Assembly: GCA_028284485.1 (NCBI GenBank)
Contig: JANQRQ010000086.1
Location: 1-64,000, forward strand
Direction of reading: 5' to 3'
Source of the DNA: Planctomycetaceae bacterium
GTDB lineage: Bacteria > Planctomycetota > Planctomycetia > Planctomycetales > Planctomycetaceae
DNA: 64,000 bases
Position numbers and translations under genes: made by a program. The notes under the pieces are model-generated. The model did no database searches. It had not been told where the DNA came from and saw only the letters and a list, made by a program, of their open reading frames with translations. Below, piece by piece: positions 38,252-48,112 of this stretch (position 1 is the first letter of the stretch; every line of letters begins with the position of its first letter).

Positions 38252-39097
38252 ATGATCAAACAGGTTACGTTTTTAGCCGTTCTGCTGACCGTCAGTGCGG
38301 TGTATGGGCAGGAAAAGGACACCGAGCTGAAACGATTTCAGGGACATTGGCAGGTCACTGAACTCGCAGAAGACGGGAAAGTCATTCCGAAAGAAGCGAT
38401 CAAAGAGTGGTTACCCTCGGGTGGGCAAGCCGAGATCATCGAGAATGCCATTATCTTCAAGTCGCCCCACGACGGAGAAAAGTACGTTAAGGTATTTTCG
38501 GTGGATGCGACGACCTACCCCAAGCAGATCGATGTCAGCACTCAGGAGCGAAAGGATGGATGGGGCATCTATCAGTTCGACGACGAGAAACTCGTGATAT
38601 GCCTTGCCGATCCCGAGGAAGGCGAGCGACCCACAAAGTTCTCGGCCGAATCTGGTAGCAAGCGCATGCTCATGGTGTTGAAACGGACCAGCGAGGCCAC
38701 AACGGCTACAAGTCCAGCCAAGCCTTCGACAAAACCGAAACCGGTGCAGGCCCAGAAAGTTCTGACAGATGGCGATATCACCAAGATGCTCGTCGGAACT
38801 TGGAGACTGATAGATTCCGCGGGCACTCTGTTTGTGACTTTCCACTCGAACAACACATTCAGCACCGTGCGGGAATACCAGGAACTTCGCCTGTTTCACA
38901 AGTCGTTCGTTCAAACGCCGATTTCAAGTGGAACATGGAACGTCAAGAATGGCACCTTGACCGCCCATGTCACATCGTCGGTTCAATTGGAGCGCGTGAA
39001 TCAATTGCTGTCGTTTTCCGTGCGGTCGATTTCGGATCGCGACTTGATCTTTGTTGATCAATTGGGGCGTGTCGGCAGTGCGTTAAAAATTCGATAG
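38252..39097 (+). CDS. Secreted TIGR03067-like planctomycete protein
   Basis: 281 residues. A signal peptide (MIKQVTFLAVLLTVSAVYG) is followed by a TIGR03067-type domain (KRFQGHWQVTELAEDGKVIPKE...YKRI-like strands ending in LVICLADPEEGERPTKFSAE). A Pro/Lys-rich linker at about 145-165 separates a second beta-rich region beginning LVGTWRLIDSAGTLFVTFHSNNTF, which looks like a lipocalin-type 'W.l' repeat of the first. AAAGGAG lies just before ATG 38252, one of the better ribosome sites in the window. Function unknown. Confidence 0.8.
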   Translation: MIKQVTFLAVLLTVSAVYGQEKDTELKRFQGHWQVTELAEDGKVIPKEAIKEWLPSGGQAEIIENAIIFKSPHDGEKYVKVFSVDATTYPKQIDVSTQERKDGWGIYQFDDEKLVICLADPEEGERPTKFSAESGSKRMLMVLKRTSEATTATSPAKPSTKPKPVQAQKVLTDGDITKMLVGTWRLIDSAGTLFVTFHSNNTFSTVREYQELRLFHKSFVQTPISSGTWNVKNGTLTAHVTSSVQLERVNQLLSFSVRSISDRDLIFVDQLGRVGSALKIR

Positions 39098-39790
39098 CGA
39101 CCGGTGGTGTTGGCTCGTGCGAACGAATCCCCGGATGGACCAAGGGCACTTTAAGAAACAATTCATGATTGAGCGCTATTGCCAGAGCGGCGTCGCTCCT
39201 TGATCCGGCCTACAACTTGGCGTTCGCAAAACGAGGCAGGAGCTTCGCGAGCCGGGCGTTCCCAGGCAGAGCCTGGGAACGAGATGGATACATTCATTCG
39301 CGTTAATTAGCGGTTCTTCATCGTCTCCGTGTGCCCTGTTGCTGGGTGGTGAATCACCCCGCACGGAGCGTGTAACGATTCACCTTTCTCGCTTGCGTCA
39401 CCTTTCCCTCTGGGAGAGGTCGGCCGCAGGCCGGGAGAGGGCAATTGGAAATGTGTGATCGAGTCTTGCTTGCGGTTGAACATGGTTGTCATGTGCAATG
39501 TAAGACCCCCTCCCGGACGCGAACGCGTCCCACCTCCCCCGTAAACGGGGGAGGTGACGGATCGATGTGGTCGCCGAAAGTATGTTTGACGACATGCCAA
39601 TACTTGATCCGGTCAATGAATCAACTTTCTCGGTGTCCTCGGAAACCTCTGTGGCAAAACATTTGCTTTCAGATCGTGGGTGGCCCGACCGGAATCGGCC
39701 GAGCTACCCTTGTATCAACTTTGATCTGTTAACGATCGTTCTTCTTCGCGGTTACAATGCCGACACTTGTTCCAATTGTCGGGAATCCGC
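39098..39790. repeat. Intergenic region containing the second 200-bp composite repeat
   Basis: 39357-39559 matches 8519-8719 in order and spacing: a 'gattcac...ctcgcttgcgtcacct' lead, the GGCCGCAGGCC hairpin, then GGACGCGAACGCGTCC and CCCCCGTAAACGGGGG. The spacer between the hairpins has diverged more than the palindromes. A 'ggtggcccgaccggaatcggccgagctacc' hairpin lies at about 39680. No gene. Confidence 0.75.
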
Positions 39791-40291
39791 ATGGCTCTGA
39801 TCTCCATACGAATATCGCATGCGCTCGTCTGGACATCTTGGTTGCTGTTCCTATGGTCGTTTTTTCTTCCTGCAACAAACGCACTCAATTACCCCGGTAC
39901 ACCGCCCGGAACTCCCCTGACTGGCTGGCAGGCGTTTACGAGTTCGGCCTGCGCTGTGTTGAATCCGATTATGTGGATCGTTGAACCTCGGGTCCTCCTG
40001 TTGTTGAGTTTTCCGTCCGCGAATCTACTGATGATCATCGCGCCCTTGATGTTCAGAATCCTACGAGAAAAATCCGCCATTTTCGCAATTCTTTTGTTGC
40101 CGTGCGCGGGCGTGCCATGGTTGATGCCCAAGACATTGATGGGGGATTTTTTTGTAGGATTCTACATTTGGAATTGGTCATTCGTCGCCATGTCGCTCGG
40201 CTGTATTCTGGCGTCGATCGCCTATTCTGCAGACGACTGGGATCAGATTATTTGCCGAGCAGGTGCATCAGTGCACAAGGATTCCGTGTAG
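39791..40291 (+). CDS. Hypothetical polytopic membrane protein
   Basis: 166 residues with four or five hydrophobic segments (about 9-30, 50-65, 68-90, 95-110, 120-145). A proline-rich loop (YPGTPPGTPLTGWQAF) follows the first helix. I do not recognise the family. ATG 39791 is the most likely start. Single gene flanked by repeat-rich DNA; no functional context. Confidence 0.55.
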   Translation: MALISIRISHALVWTSWLLFLWSFFLPATNALNYPGTPPGTPLTGWQAFTSSACAVLNPIMWIVEPRVLLLLSFPSANLLMIIAPLMFRILREKSAIFAILLLPCAGVPWLMPKTLMGDFFVGFYIWNWSFVAMSLGCILASIAYSADDWDQIICRAGASVHKDSV

Positions 40292-40581
40292 CCAAAGTGT
40301 GCATGCGGCAACTGGCCCGGCCGAATGACGCAGTCCTAAGCCCTCGCTCACGCGTCGGGTTACCATCATCGAACCAGTGCAACGGCTAAGCCCGTCATCG
40401 AATGCAGGACTAAGACAATCGTTGTCGCTGCGCGACCCGGCCACGAGTTGGCCGGGTTACCCTGACAAAGAAGATCCGCATGCAACTTGGAAAGCCAAGC
40501 ACTGCCAGGACAGGTCCTGACCTACAACCGATAAACCAGTGTCTGTCCGTCAGAGCCTCGGACCGTGGTTTCCGGCCAGCA
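40292..40581. repeat. Repeat-containing gap between convergent genes
   Basis: Holds a 'gacccggccacgagttggccgggttacc' hairpin (about 40434-40462) and one GCCAGGACAGGTCCTG copy (40504-40521). These palindromes may also act as terminators for both convergent genes. Confidence 0.6.
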
Positions 40582-42249
40582 TTACTTCAGTGCGGCGGCG
40601 TGGCGGCCGGCGTTCGGGTCGCCGGCGGCATGGAACAGACCGGTCTCGTGGTCGATGTAGATCATGATCGGGTGGGCGATCGGATTCTTGGTGGCGTCGA
40701 CTTCATGCCCTCGTGCGGAGAGCGCCTTTCGTACCGATTCCGGAACACCTTCCTGAACGCGCATTTTTCCGGCACCGACGAATGCTGCTTCCCGATCGGG
40801 ATTGGGATCAAACGAATTCTGGTGATGGTAGGTATTGAACCGCGCAGCCGTCACCGCCTGAGCGGGGAGCATGCCGAACTCGATGTGATTTAGCAGCACG
40901 TTTAAGGTCGTTTGATCTTGCAGGTCGCCTCCCGCCACACTGATGGCAATCACCGGCTTGCCATCCTTGAGGACCAGCGTTGGCGTCAACGTAATACGGG
41001 GTCGTTTTCCCGGTTCGATGCGATTGGGATGCCCAGCAGTCGTATTGAGGCTGCGAAGACGGTTCCCCTGCGTCACGCCGGAAGGTCCCGGTTTGTTACC
41101 GACGAGATTGCAACTGGGCGTTGCCGCCACGACGTTCCCCCAGCGATCTGCCACGACGCAGGTGGTTGTGTCCTGCACAGGAATCTTCGCCGTCGAATCT
41201 TTTTGTGCAGCCTGTTCCTTCAGCGGCAGCAAACCGTAAGGATCACCCGGGCGTCTTTCCTGCGAAGCATGCTGCATATCGATTAGCGTTTGGCGCAGAC
41301 TGGTATATTCATCCGACAGAAGCTGCTGCAAAGGAACTTCCACAAACCGGGGGTCGCCGTAGTATTCATCACGATCGGCCAGCGCTAATTTCAACGCTTC
41401 GATAACGACGTGAATGTAGTCGGGCGACAGATGCTTCATCTGTTGCAAATCGAAACCCTCGAGTAGCCGCAGGGTTTGGCACAAATAGGGTCCCTGTGTC
41501 CACGGTCCGCATTTGTAAACGGTGTAACCGCGATAGTTCACAGAGACGGGGTCTTCCACGCGCGTCGTATGGGCCGCCAGGTCGCTCTTGCGCAACAGTG
41601 CGCCCGATTCGATGTACCAGGCCTCTAACTCGTCGGCGATGTCGCCTTTGTAGAAACGGTCGCGAACGGCGGTCAGCTTTTCGACTCGAGAGCCATTCGT
41701 TTCTCGTTCGCGTTCGACCAGTTTCTGTATTGTTTTCAGCAGGTCGGCGTGCCATGGCTCTTGTCCAGAGTCGAGCAGCGTCAGCATCGGTTGTGCGACC
41801 TGCTCGAACGACATGGTTCCATAAAGCTTGAGGGCCGTCACGCAGAGGTCGACCGCACCGGGAACGGGCGGCGACTTCATGCTGCCTTTCGCGGGGATGC
41901 CGTTTTCATAAAACCAATCGATCGCGGCGGGATCGAGCGGTGCGCTGCCGAGACCGCTTAAGACTTTCACTTCTTGCTGCCTGGCGTCGTAAATGATGAA
42001 GGGCACTTCGCCGCCGATGGCGAACGATCCGTAATCGGTGACGGAGAGCGCGAGCAGCGTTGCGACGGCGGCGTCCGCGGCGTTGCCTCCTTCGCCGAGG
42101 ATTTGAATTCCGGCCGCGGCGGAATTCATTTTGCCGGCCGCAATGGCCCCGCCTTTTCCCGAGGCCTTCCACGTGATGACTTCCGCCGCCGCATCCGACA
42201 GCGGCGTGAGGCTTGCCAACAACATTCCCAAAACTGTGCAGCAGCGCAT
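40582..42249 (-). CDS. Gamma-glutamyltransferase (Ntn-hydrolase family)
   Basis: 555 residues with a signal peptide (MRCCTVLGMLLASLTPLSDAAA). The large-subunit start GKGGAIAAGKMNSAAAGIQILGEGGNAADAAVATLLALSV is typical. The autoprocessing site is the DTTTCVVADRWGNVVAATPS segment, whose Thr becomes the catalytic N-terminal nucleophile of the small subunit. The usual PSSMSPT-type loop is replaced by GKRPRITLTPTLVLKDGKPVIAISVAGGD. Relatives hydrolyse or transfer gamma-glutamyl groups from glutathione and similar compounds in the periplasm. ATG 42249 is chosen for the signal peptide and GAAGG upstream; the frame is open to 42459 only through repeat DNA. Confidence 0.88.
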   Translation of the reverse strand: MRCCTVLGMLLASLTPLSDAAAEVITWKASGKGGAIAAGKMNSAAAGIQILGEGGNAADAAVATLLALSVTDYGSFAIGGEVPFIIYDARQQEVKVLSGLGSAPLDPAAIDWFYENGIPAKGSMKSPPVPGAVDLCVTALKLYGTMSFEQVAQPMLTLLDSGQEPWHADLLKTIQKLVERERETNGSRVEKLTAVRDRFYKGDIADELEAWYIESGALLRKSDLAAHTTRVEDPVSVNYRGYTVYKCGPWTQGPYLCQTLRLLEGFDLQQMKHLSPDYIHVVIEALKLALADRDEYYGDPRFVEVPLQQLLSDEYTSLRQTLIDMQHASQERRPGDPYGLLPLKEQAAQKDSTAKIPVQDTTTCVVADRWGNVVAATPSCNLVGNKPGPSGVTQGNRLRSLNTTAGHPNRIEPGKRPRITLTPTLVLKDGKPVIAISVAGGDLQDQTTLNVLLNHIEFGMLPAQAVTAARFNTYHHQNSFDPNPDREAAFVGAGKMRVQEGVPESVRKALSARGHEVDATKNPIAHPIMIYIDHETGLFHAAGDPNAGRHAAALK

Positions 42250-42738
42250 GACGATTTCCCTTCTTCTGGATGACTTGTTACCAGAGTGCTGGATCTTGAT
42301 CGCTGTGTCAAAGAAAAGTCGCAATAAATGCGGATGCGTGTGACTTCGTTGTGACCGGCATGTGCGGCGCAACGCCGTTGTCAGTTTCGAGATTTTGCGG
42401 CTCGGCAGGAGCCTCGCCCTCCCGAAGCAACGAATTACAACCAGGGGCGACAAAATCAATGGTCACCTCTCCCTCTGCAACGAATTGCATCTGGGCAAGG
42501 GGCCGTCACAGTATCTACCCAGTGTGGCCGAGTTTGTTGGGCAACGATCCTTCACAAACGCTGCGTGGGAATTTCGCACTGGCCAGAGGCCCTCACCCCC
42601 GACCCCTCTCCCAGCGGGAGAGGGGAGTATGTTGCCGGAATCGGTTGGCAGAGGGAAAGGTGACCATTCCCTTCTTCCCGCCAGATGCAATTCGTTGCTC
42701 TGGGAGAGGTCGGCCGTAGGCCGGGAGAGGATGAACCC

Positions 42739-42818
42739 ATTGCGCGAATGTCTTGGAGTGAACTGGGGAATACCGGGGTTTCCCTCGCTGCGCTCAGTCC
42801 AACCCCGGCCACCCGACG
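42739..42818 (+). repeat. 80-bp exact direct repeat, copy 1
   Basis: Starts ATTGCGCGAATGTCTTGGAG and ends CACCCGACG. Identical to 42889-42968, 150 bp away. It contains an inner palindrome around ccggggtt...aaccccgg. Confidence 0.92.
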
Positions 42819-42888
42819 CATGAACGTTCAAAGTCGTTGAATCAGTTCGTTCCGCGCCCCCGTCATTCCCGCGCAGGCGGGTGAACCA

Positions 42889-42968
42889 ATTGCGCGAATG
42901 TCTTGGAGTGAACTGGGGAATACCGGGGTTTCCCTCGCTGCGCTCAGTCCAACCCCGGCCACCCGACG
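42889..42968 (+). repeat. 80-bp exact direct repeat, copy 2
   Basis: Identical to 42739-42818 by direct reading. Confidence 0.92.
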
Positions 42969-43243
42969 GGTGTAGGCATTTTGAGCAAAGGTGGGAATTG
43001 AGTCTGAACGCTCGAAGTCGATGAAATCATTCGGTCGACGATCCCGTCATTCCCGCGTAGGCGGGAATCCATTTTCTACGCACAGTCAATCGTGTTCCAA
43101 GACGAGGCAGGAGAGTCGTGATCAGTGCGTACCCAACCGGGTCCGCCCGAGAGGCGGGAGCCCGGGAACGAGCAATCGTCATTGCTGACGCGTCGGGTTG
43201 CCAACGCGCAGCATGCGCGACATTAAATGTCATGGAATCCGAG

Positions 43244-45286
43244 CTACGGATATCGCTCGAACCAAGCCAAGACGTTGGCGACCTTGGCGATCAGTTGGCT
43301 GGGCCGATTCGTAATACTGTGGGATGCCCCAGGAATGCGCACGATGGCTGTGTCGATGTTGCGCATTTTCAAAGCGCCGTAGAATTGCTCCGACTCGGAA
43401 AGTGGCGTTCGCAAATCGGCCGTCCCGGTCAACATCATCGTCGGGGTCGTGACGTTGCCCACGAGGGAGATCGGCGAGAACTTCATGTAAGCTTCCGGGT
43501 TTTCCCAAGGCGATCCAGGGTAACGGTAGTTGTGGTAGGCGTAATAATTGTCCGCCATCAAAACCTTGCTGTACCAGTTGACGACCGGTTTGGCGGCGAC
43601 CGCGGCTCGAAAGCGATCGGTCTTGCCGACAATCCAGGCGGTCATAATGCCGCCGGCGCTTCCACCGGTCACGTACAACCGCTTTTCGTCGATGAACCCC
43701 CGAGCGAGCAAAGCATCCACGCCGGACATCAAATCGTCGTAGTCTTCGCCGGGATAGTTGTGGTACAGCAGGTTACCGAACTCTTCCCCGTAACTCGTGC
43801 TGCCTCTTGGGTTGGCGTATAGAACGACGTAACCCTTCGCCGCGTAAAGTTGGATCTCGGCCGTAAACCGATCGCCGTAGTGATTGATCGGCCCGCCGTG
43901 GATCTCGAGGATGAGCGGGTACTTCTTGTTGGGATCGAAATCGGGAGGCGTGACGATCCAGCCTTGGATTTCACGCTGATCGAAGGACGACCGGTAGCGG
44001 AATTCTTCCACGCGGCCGAGCTTGCGATGATCGAGAAGATCTCGATTGAGGTGTGTGACTTGTTTCGCTTTTCCACCAACTTTGACGACCGCCACGTCAG
44101 CCGGCTGGTCCGGACGCGTTCGCGTAAACGCCAGCGTTTTCTGTCCGAGGCTGAACGACCCGCCGCTGTACGGTCGCCCGAGCGATGTCCCGCCCAGGTT
44201 TTCGGCGATCACGCCCACATTGCCATCCAAATCGGCGAAGGCGATCTTTGTGTTGCCGTGGTCGTCGTATTGAAAATAGATTCCGCGACCATCGGTCGCC
44301 CACACGGGATTCTCGGCACTCCGATCGAGGTCGCCCGCCAACAGACGTTGGTTGCTGCCGTCCCGATTCATGAGGTGCAGTTGGGTAACCTGATAGGTCT
44401 GAATGCGATCGTCGTAACTGAGATACGCGATGGTGTTGCCATCTGGGGAAACTGCGGGACTAATATCCGGCCCCATGCGAGAGGTGAGCGCTTTGATCGC
44501 TCCGTCTGCGATTTTGACCTCGTAGAGTTCCGAGTTGCGGTATTCGTGCTCCCAATCGGGATTGCGGTTGCTGGAAAAAATCAGGGCTTTGCCGTCCGGC
44601 GTCCAAGCCGGCGCCCCGTTGTGGTGGAAAGAACCGCTGGTGAGTTGTCGCGGCGTGCCGCCCTCGGCTGGCAGCACAAACAGATGGTGAAATCCTTGTG
44701 GCAAATCGCCGGAGCCGTCGGCCCGGTACTTCAGCCGATCGATGAGGATTGGTGGGTCGGCCCATTCGGCGCCTTTCGGTTTCTTGGGCAGCTTCACCAG
44801 CTCGGGAGGTTCTTCCTCAACGAGCATCGAAAACGCAATCCACCGCTCGTCGGGCGACCAGGAAAGGCCGCTGGGAGAACTTGTCAGCTGGGTGAGCCTC
44901 GCAGTTTGACCGGTGTCCATCCAGCGCAAAAAGATCTGCGTCGTCTCTTCGTTCTCTTTCGAAACATAGATGAGTTTCGAACCATCGGGTGACCAACGTG
45001 GCGACGATTCGTTGGCAGACCCGTCAGTCAGCTTGCGATGGTCACCTTCGGCGGATTCAACAATCCACAATGCCGAGCGTTTACGATCCTTCATGATATC
45101 CATCGAATTGCGGACGTAGACCACGCGGCGATCGTCGGGCGAGATTTGGGGATCGGACGCGAATTCCATTTCGAAGACATCCATCAAGGTCAAAACGTCG
45201 GTGGAACCGTTCTTTTCCTCTGCAGCCGCAGTCGCGCTGACAGTCAGGAAGGCGAACCACATGATTGCGGTGAGTGGAGATTTCAT
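43244..45286 (-). CDS. Prolyl oligopeptidase family (S9) serine peptidase, exported
   Basis: 680 residues. The signal peptide MKSPLTAIMWFAFLTVSATAAA is followed by a WD40-like/TolB-like beta-propeller (SPDDRRVVYVRNS, SPRWSPDGSKLIYVS, LSWSPDERWIAFS, APAWTPDGKALIFSS). The C-terminal alpha/beta hydrolase has the nucleophile Ser in YVTGGSAGGIMTAW, the Asp in LTGTADLRTPLSES and the His in PGASHSITNRPSQ. This arrangement matches S9C acylaminoacyl-peptidase/dipeptidyl-peptidase enzymes, which cut short peptides. ATG 45286 is chosen for the signal peptide. Likely periplasmic peptide scavenging. Confidence 0.92.
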   Translation of the reverse strand: MKSPLTAIMWFAFLTVSATAAAEEKNGSTDVLTLMDVFEMEFASDPQISPDDRRVVYVRNSMDIMKDRKRSALWIVESAEGDHRKLTDGSANESSPRWSPDGSKLIYVSKENEETTQIFLRWMDTGQTARLTQLTSSPSGLSWSPDERWIAFSMLVEEEPPELVKLPKKPKGAEWADPPILIDRLKYRADGSGDLPQGFHHLFVLPAEGGTPRQLTSGSFHHNGAPAWTPDGKALIFSSNRNPDWEHEYRNSELYEVKIADGAIKALTSRMGPDISPAVSPDGNTIAYLSYDDRIQTYQVTQLHLMNRDGSNQRLLAGDLDRSAENPVWATDGRGIYFQYDDHGNTKIAFADLDGNVGVIAENLGGTSLGRPYSGGSFSLGQKTLAFTRTRPDQPADVAVVKVGGKAKQVTHLNRDLLDHRKLGRVEEFRYRSSFDQREIQGWIVTPPDFDPNKKYPLILEIHGGPINHYGDRFTAEIQLYAAKGYVVLYANPRGSTSYGEEFGNLLYHNYPGEDYDDLMSGVDALLARGFIDEKRLYVTGGSAGGIMTAWIVGKTDRFRAAVAAKPVVNWYSKVLMADNYYAYHNYRYPGSPWENPEAYMKFSPISLVGNVTTPTMMLTGTADLRTPLSESEQFYGALKMRNIDTAIVRIPGASHSITNRPSQLIAKVANVLAWFERYP

Positions 45287-45686
45287 CGGCGTTTCTTTCT
45301 GTGCATGCGACGAGCGACGGAAACACTCATCAGTCTTTGTTGACGTCACAAGAGCGGCTGCAATTCCGGATGACGCAGTGTTCCCGAAGAAGCGATCTTA
45401 AGTTTAGCTACTTTCGAGTATGTCCCCCTTATCGAGGACGATCAATGGGGAAAAAGTCCGCGGTCGATACCACCCTGGATTACGCCCGGCAATCGTTCTG
45501 CGACGTTGGTACTTAGGCATCAGACCACACGGCCGCCTCTCGTATCATTGGCCCTGTTTCGCTGACGTTTGCTGGCCCCTTATACTGGCAGTCATCGTTT
45601 GTGGTTTTGGGATAATGGCAAATGCCGACGCAAGGCCCGACTCGGGAATCCGTATGAAACGAATGAGCTGTTGTGAGGACACCTGA
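45287..45686. other. Divergent intergenic region
   Basis: About 400 bp between the S9 peptidase and the DUF1593 gene. No repeat family copy and no gene seen. GAGG at about 45674-45677 is the ribosome site for the DUF1593 gene. Confidence 0.45.
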
Positions 45687-47210
45687 ATGTATTGGAAACG
45701 GTTTTCGGTTGGGATGATTGGAATGTTGTGCATCGCCTCGGGGTTAATGGCGCAAACCGCCACAGCGAGCGAGAAGCCACGCTTAATAATCATGGCCGAC
45801 ATGGGCTGGGACCCCGATGAAGAACAACAGATGACCCACATGCTGATGTGCTCGAACGCCTTCGAACTCGAGGGCTTGATCACCGTCACCGGTCGGTTTC
45901 TTCGTAAAGACCCGCCGCAGGAAGTGAAGACCCTGATGCCGCAGCTGTTTCAAAAGTTGATTGTCGGCTACGAAGAGGTTTATCCGAATCTGGTCAAGCA
46001 TGCGGACGGCTGGCACACGCCTGAATACCTACGCAGCATCGTGGCGACAGGTCAACCGGGCAATGGAATGGGGGACGTCGGCAAAAGCAAATCAAGTCCC
46101 GGCTCTCGACTGGTGACCGGAGCGGTGTTAAAGCCCGATCGTCGTCCGGTGCACATCGTGGTGAATGCCGGTTCGAATACGATTGCCCAAGCGTTGTTCG
46201 ATTATCGCGCCACGCATACCGAGGCCGAGGTGAATGCCTTTGTTGCGAAGCTACGTGTCTTCGAAAACTCCGCGCAGGACGAGGCCGGCGCCTGGATTCT
46301 CCACACGTTTCCGGACATTCATTGGATTCGTGGTGTGAGTCAGACTCAGGCTTACGGTGGGCCAGGCAATGTCGAGGGGCCGCATACCTGGAAACCCTTT
46401 CCCAAAACCACCGCCGGGCAGGACGCGTGGGTCGACGAAAACGTCCGGCGGAATCACGGGGCGCTGGGAGCGCTGTTCCCCAAGCGTCAGTTCGGTGAGC
46501 GATTCGCATACATGGAAGGTGGCGGCACGATTCCCTGGATGGGGTTAGTGCCAAGCGGTCTGGGTGGCTGGTCGGAGCCGACTTGGGGCGGGTGGAGTGG
46601 CCGCTATACTCGTGACAAGGTGAAGAACGCTCCTTCCAAGTACGCCATCATTCGACCGGATGAAGAACAGTATCGGCCCTGGTACGTGCACACCGACCAT
46701 TCGGGCATCGAGGACTCGTGGACGGATCCAGCCGATGGCACGTTGTACAAAAGCGTTTATGCCGGTGTATGGCGCTGGCGGACCGCCATGTGGAACGACC
46801 TCAAAGCGCGGGCGGACTGGTGTGTGAAGTCGTACGAAGCCGCCAATCACCATCCTCGAGCCGTTCTCAACGGCGACGCTACAGATTCGATTCTGGAAGT
46901 CTTTGCCAAGCCGGGCGAGAGGCTGACCTTCAACGCTTCCGGTTCCACGGACCCGGACGGCGATGCTGTCGAGTTTTCATGGTACGATTATCCCGAAGCG
47001 GGGCGCAAACCGTGGGGCGGGCCATTGGCCCTCGACAATGTCGACGCTCCCTCAATCTCGCTGAGCGTTCCCGAGGGATCTCAAGGTCGCGAGATGCATC
47101 TGATTCTTGAGGTTTCCGACAATAATGATCCCCCGCTGGTCGACTACCGACGCGTGGTGATCTATTCGTCCGATTCGACCTATCGCTGGAAACCGCTGCG
47201 GGAGCAATAG
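45687..47210 (+). CDS. DUF1593 protein, nucleoside-hydrolase-like, secreted
   Basis: 507 residues. The signal peptide ends near TATASEK. The N-terminal domain, with LIIMADMGWDPDEEQQMTHMLMCSNAFELEGLI, is DUF1593, related to inosine-uridine nucleoside hydrolases (an Asp cluster for Ca2+). A C-terminal Ig-like domain of the same family begins at FNASGSTDPDGDAVEFSWYDYPEAG. Proteins of this type are often annotated as cellulose-binding or glycan-related, but no activity is established. The gene is alone, with a strong terminator-like hairpin 270 bp downstream. Confidence 0.88.
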   Translation: MYWKRFSVGMIGMLCIASGLMAQTATASEKPRLIIMADMGWDPDEEQQMTHMLMCSNAFELEGLITVTGRFLRKDPPQEVKTLMPQLFQKLIVGYEEVYPNLVKHADGWHTPEYLRSIVATGQPGNGMGDVGKSKSSPGSRLVTGAVLKPDRRPVHIVVNAGSNTIAQALFDYRATHTEAEVNAFVAKLRVFENSAQDEAGAWILHTFPDIHWIRGVSQTQAYGGPGNVEGPHTWKPFPKTTAGQDAWVDENVRRNHGALGALFPKRQFGERFAYMEGGGTIPWMGLVPSGLGGWSEPTWGGWSGRYTRDKVKNAPSKYAIIRPDEEQYRPWYVHTDHSGIEDSWTDPADGTLYKSVYAGVWRWRTAMWNDLKARADWCVKSYEAANHHPRAVLNGDATDSILEVFAKPGERLTFNASGSTDPDGDAVEFSWYDYPEAGRKPWGGPLALDNVDAPSISLSVPEGSQGREMHLILEVSDNNDPPLVDYRRVVIYSSDSTYRWKPLREQ

Positions 47211-47478
47211 TGGTTTCGAAGTCTGCAGCGTGTGACGCTGACTCGTGGCCGTGACCATCGCGTTTTGTCCTACGATCGCTGGCTCCCACGAGCCAGAGCA
47301 CCCACGAGAAATAGTAAATCGCTCTAACTGCCGGCTAAGGGCTATTCTCTTGGCAGCGGTTGGGATAAATGACGTCATCAAGTGATCGGAAAGCGTGAGG
47401 GCGTGGGTGAAATGCCCCCGTTTCCGGATTTCGATTTATTCCTTGTTTATAGATGATTCTCCAGACACAACCAGACAC

Positions 47479-47508
47479 AAAAAGCCCCGGCATTTCTGCC
47501 GAGGCTTT
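47479..47508 (+). terminator. Rho-independent terminator-like hairpin
   Basis: AAAAGCC-CGGC-loop-GCCG-GGCTTTT: strong arms with A/T ends, usable in both directions. It is followed at about 47518-47533 by a second small inverted repeat (CCGACTgacAGTCGG). Confidence 0.75.
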
Positions 47509-47627
47509 TGGAAGGTAGCCGACTGACAGTCGGAGGTCATTCTTCACCAGGCAAGGAAGATATCGCCAGCCAACCTTCAATATCATACCATAGTGGTGAC
47601 CCGTTCAAAGCCAAGCGGAGCGCCCCA

Positions 47628-48008
47628 ATGAAGCTTGAGCAAATGAAACGCCCCGCGTGGGCAGTCCCAACGATATGTTTGCTTCTCATCCTGGTGGTTC
47701 TGTACCCACTGAGTCTTCCGCCAACAGAGATCCTTTTTGAATACGGGTATTTGCCGATTACGGATCAGCAGGGAAAGAGATTCTATTCTCCGCTGCGACA
47801 AACATTTCATCACGCCCGGTGGATTGTTCACGCATACGATCGGTACGAAGATTTATGGATCCCGTTGTATCCGCAGGCGAAACGCCGGCAAGTGGCCGTT
47901 CCTGGGCGAATGATCGTCTTTCCTGGACGAATCGATGTCTCAGAAAAAGTCGTCGTGTATTTTCCACGTCCGCGATGGTCTTTCGAAGGAATCCTGGTTG
48001 AGCCGTGA
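47628..48008 (+). CDS. Hypothetical protein with one N-terminal membrane helix
   Basis: 126 residues. The hydrophobic segment WAVPTICLLLILVVLYPLSL at about 10-29 is followed by an extracytoplasmic part with many Tyr/Arg residues (YGYLPITDQQGKRFYSPLRQTF). GGAG 9 bases before ATG 47628 supports the start. I do not recognise the family. The two small genes that follow on the same strand may be co-transcribed with it. Confidence 0.55.
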   Translation: MKLEQMKRPAWAVPTICLLLILVVLYPLSLPPTEILFEYGYLPITDQQGKRFYSPLRQTFHHARWIVHAYDRYEDLWIPLYPQAKRRQVAVPGRMIVFPGRIDVSEKVVVYFPRPRWSFEGILVEP

Positions 48009-48112
48009 TTTCCTAACGGAACAACACGACTTGCCACTCACTCGTCTCCCTCGGTGTCCCGGGGGCAAAACGAAGAGTAGACGGCTTCGCTCTGTGAAAA
48101 ACCGGTCCTATC

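Larger units (their letters stand above)
42250..43243. repeat. One-kilobase repeat cluster
   Basis: No gene. Contains the 'ctcaccccc...gcgggagagggga' element (about 42589-42628), the GGCCGTAGGCC hairpin (about 42700-42730), an exact 80-bp direct repeat (42739-42818 and 42889-42968), and 'gtcattcccgcg(c/t)aggcggg' copies (about 42860 and 43045). Confidence 0.75.
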
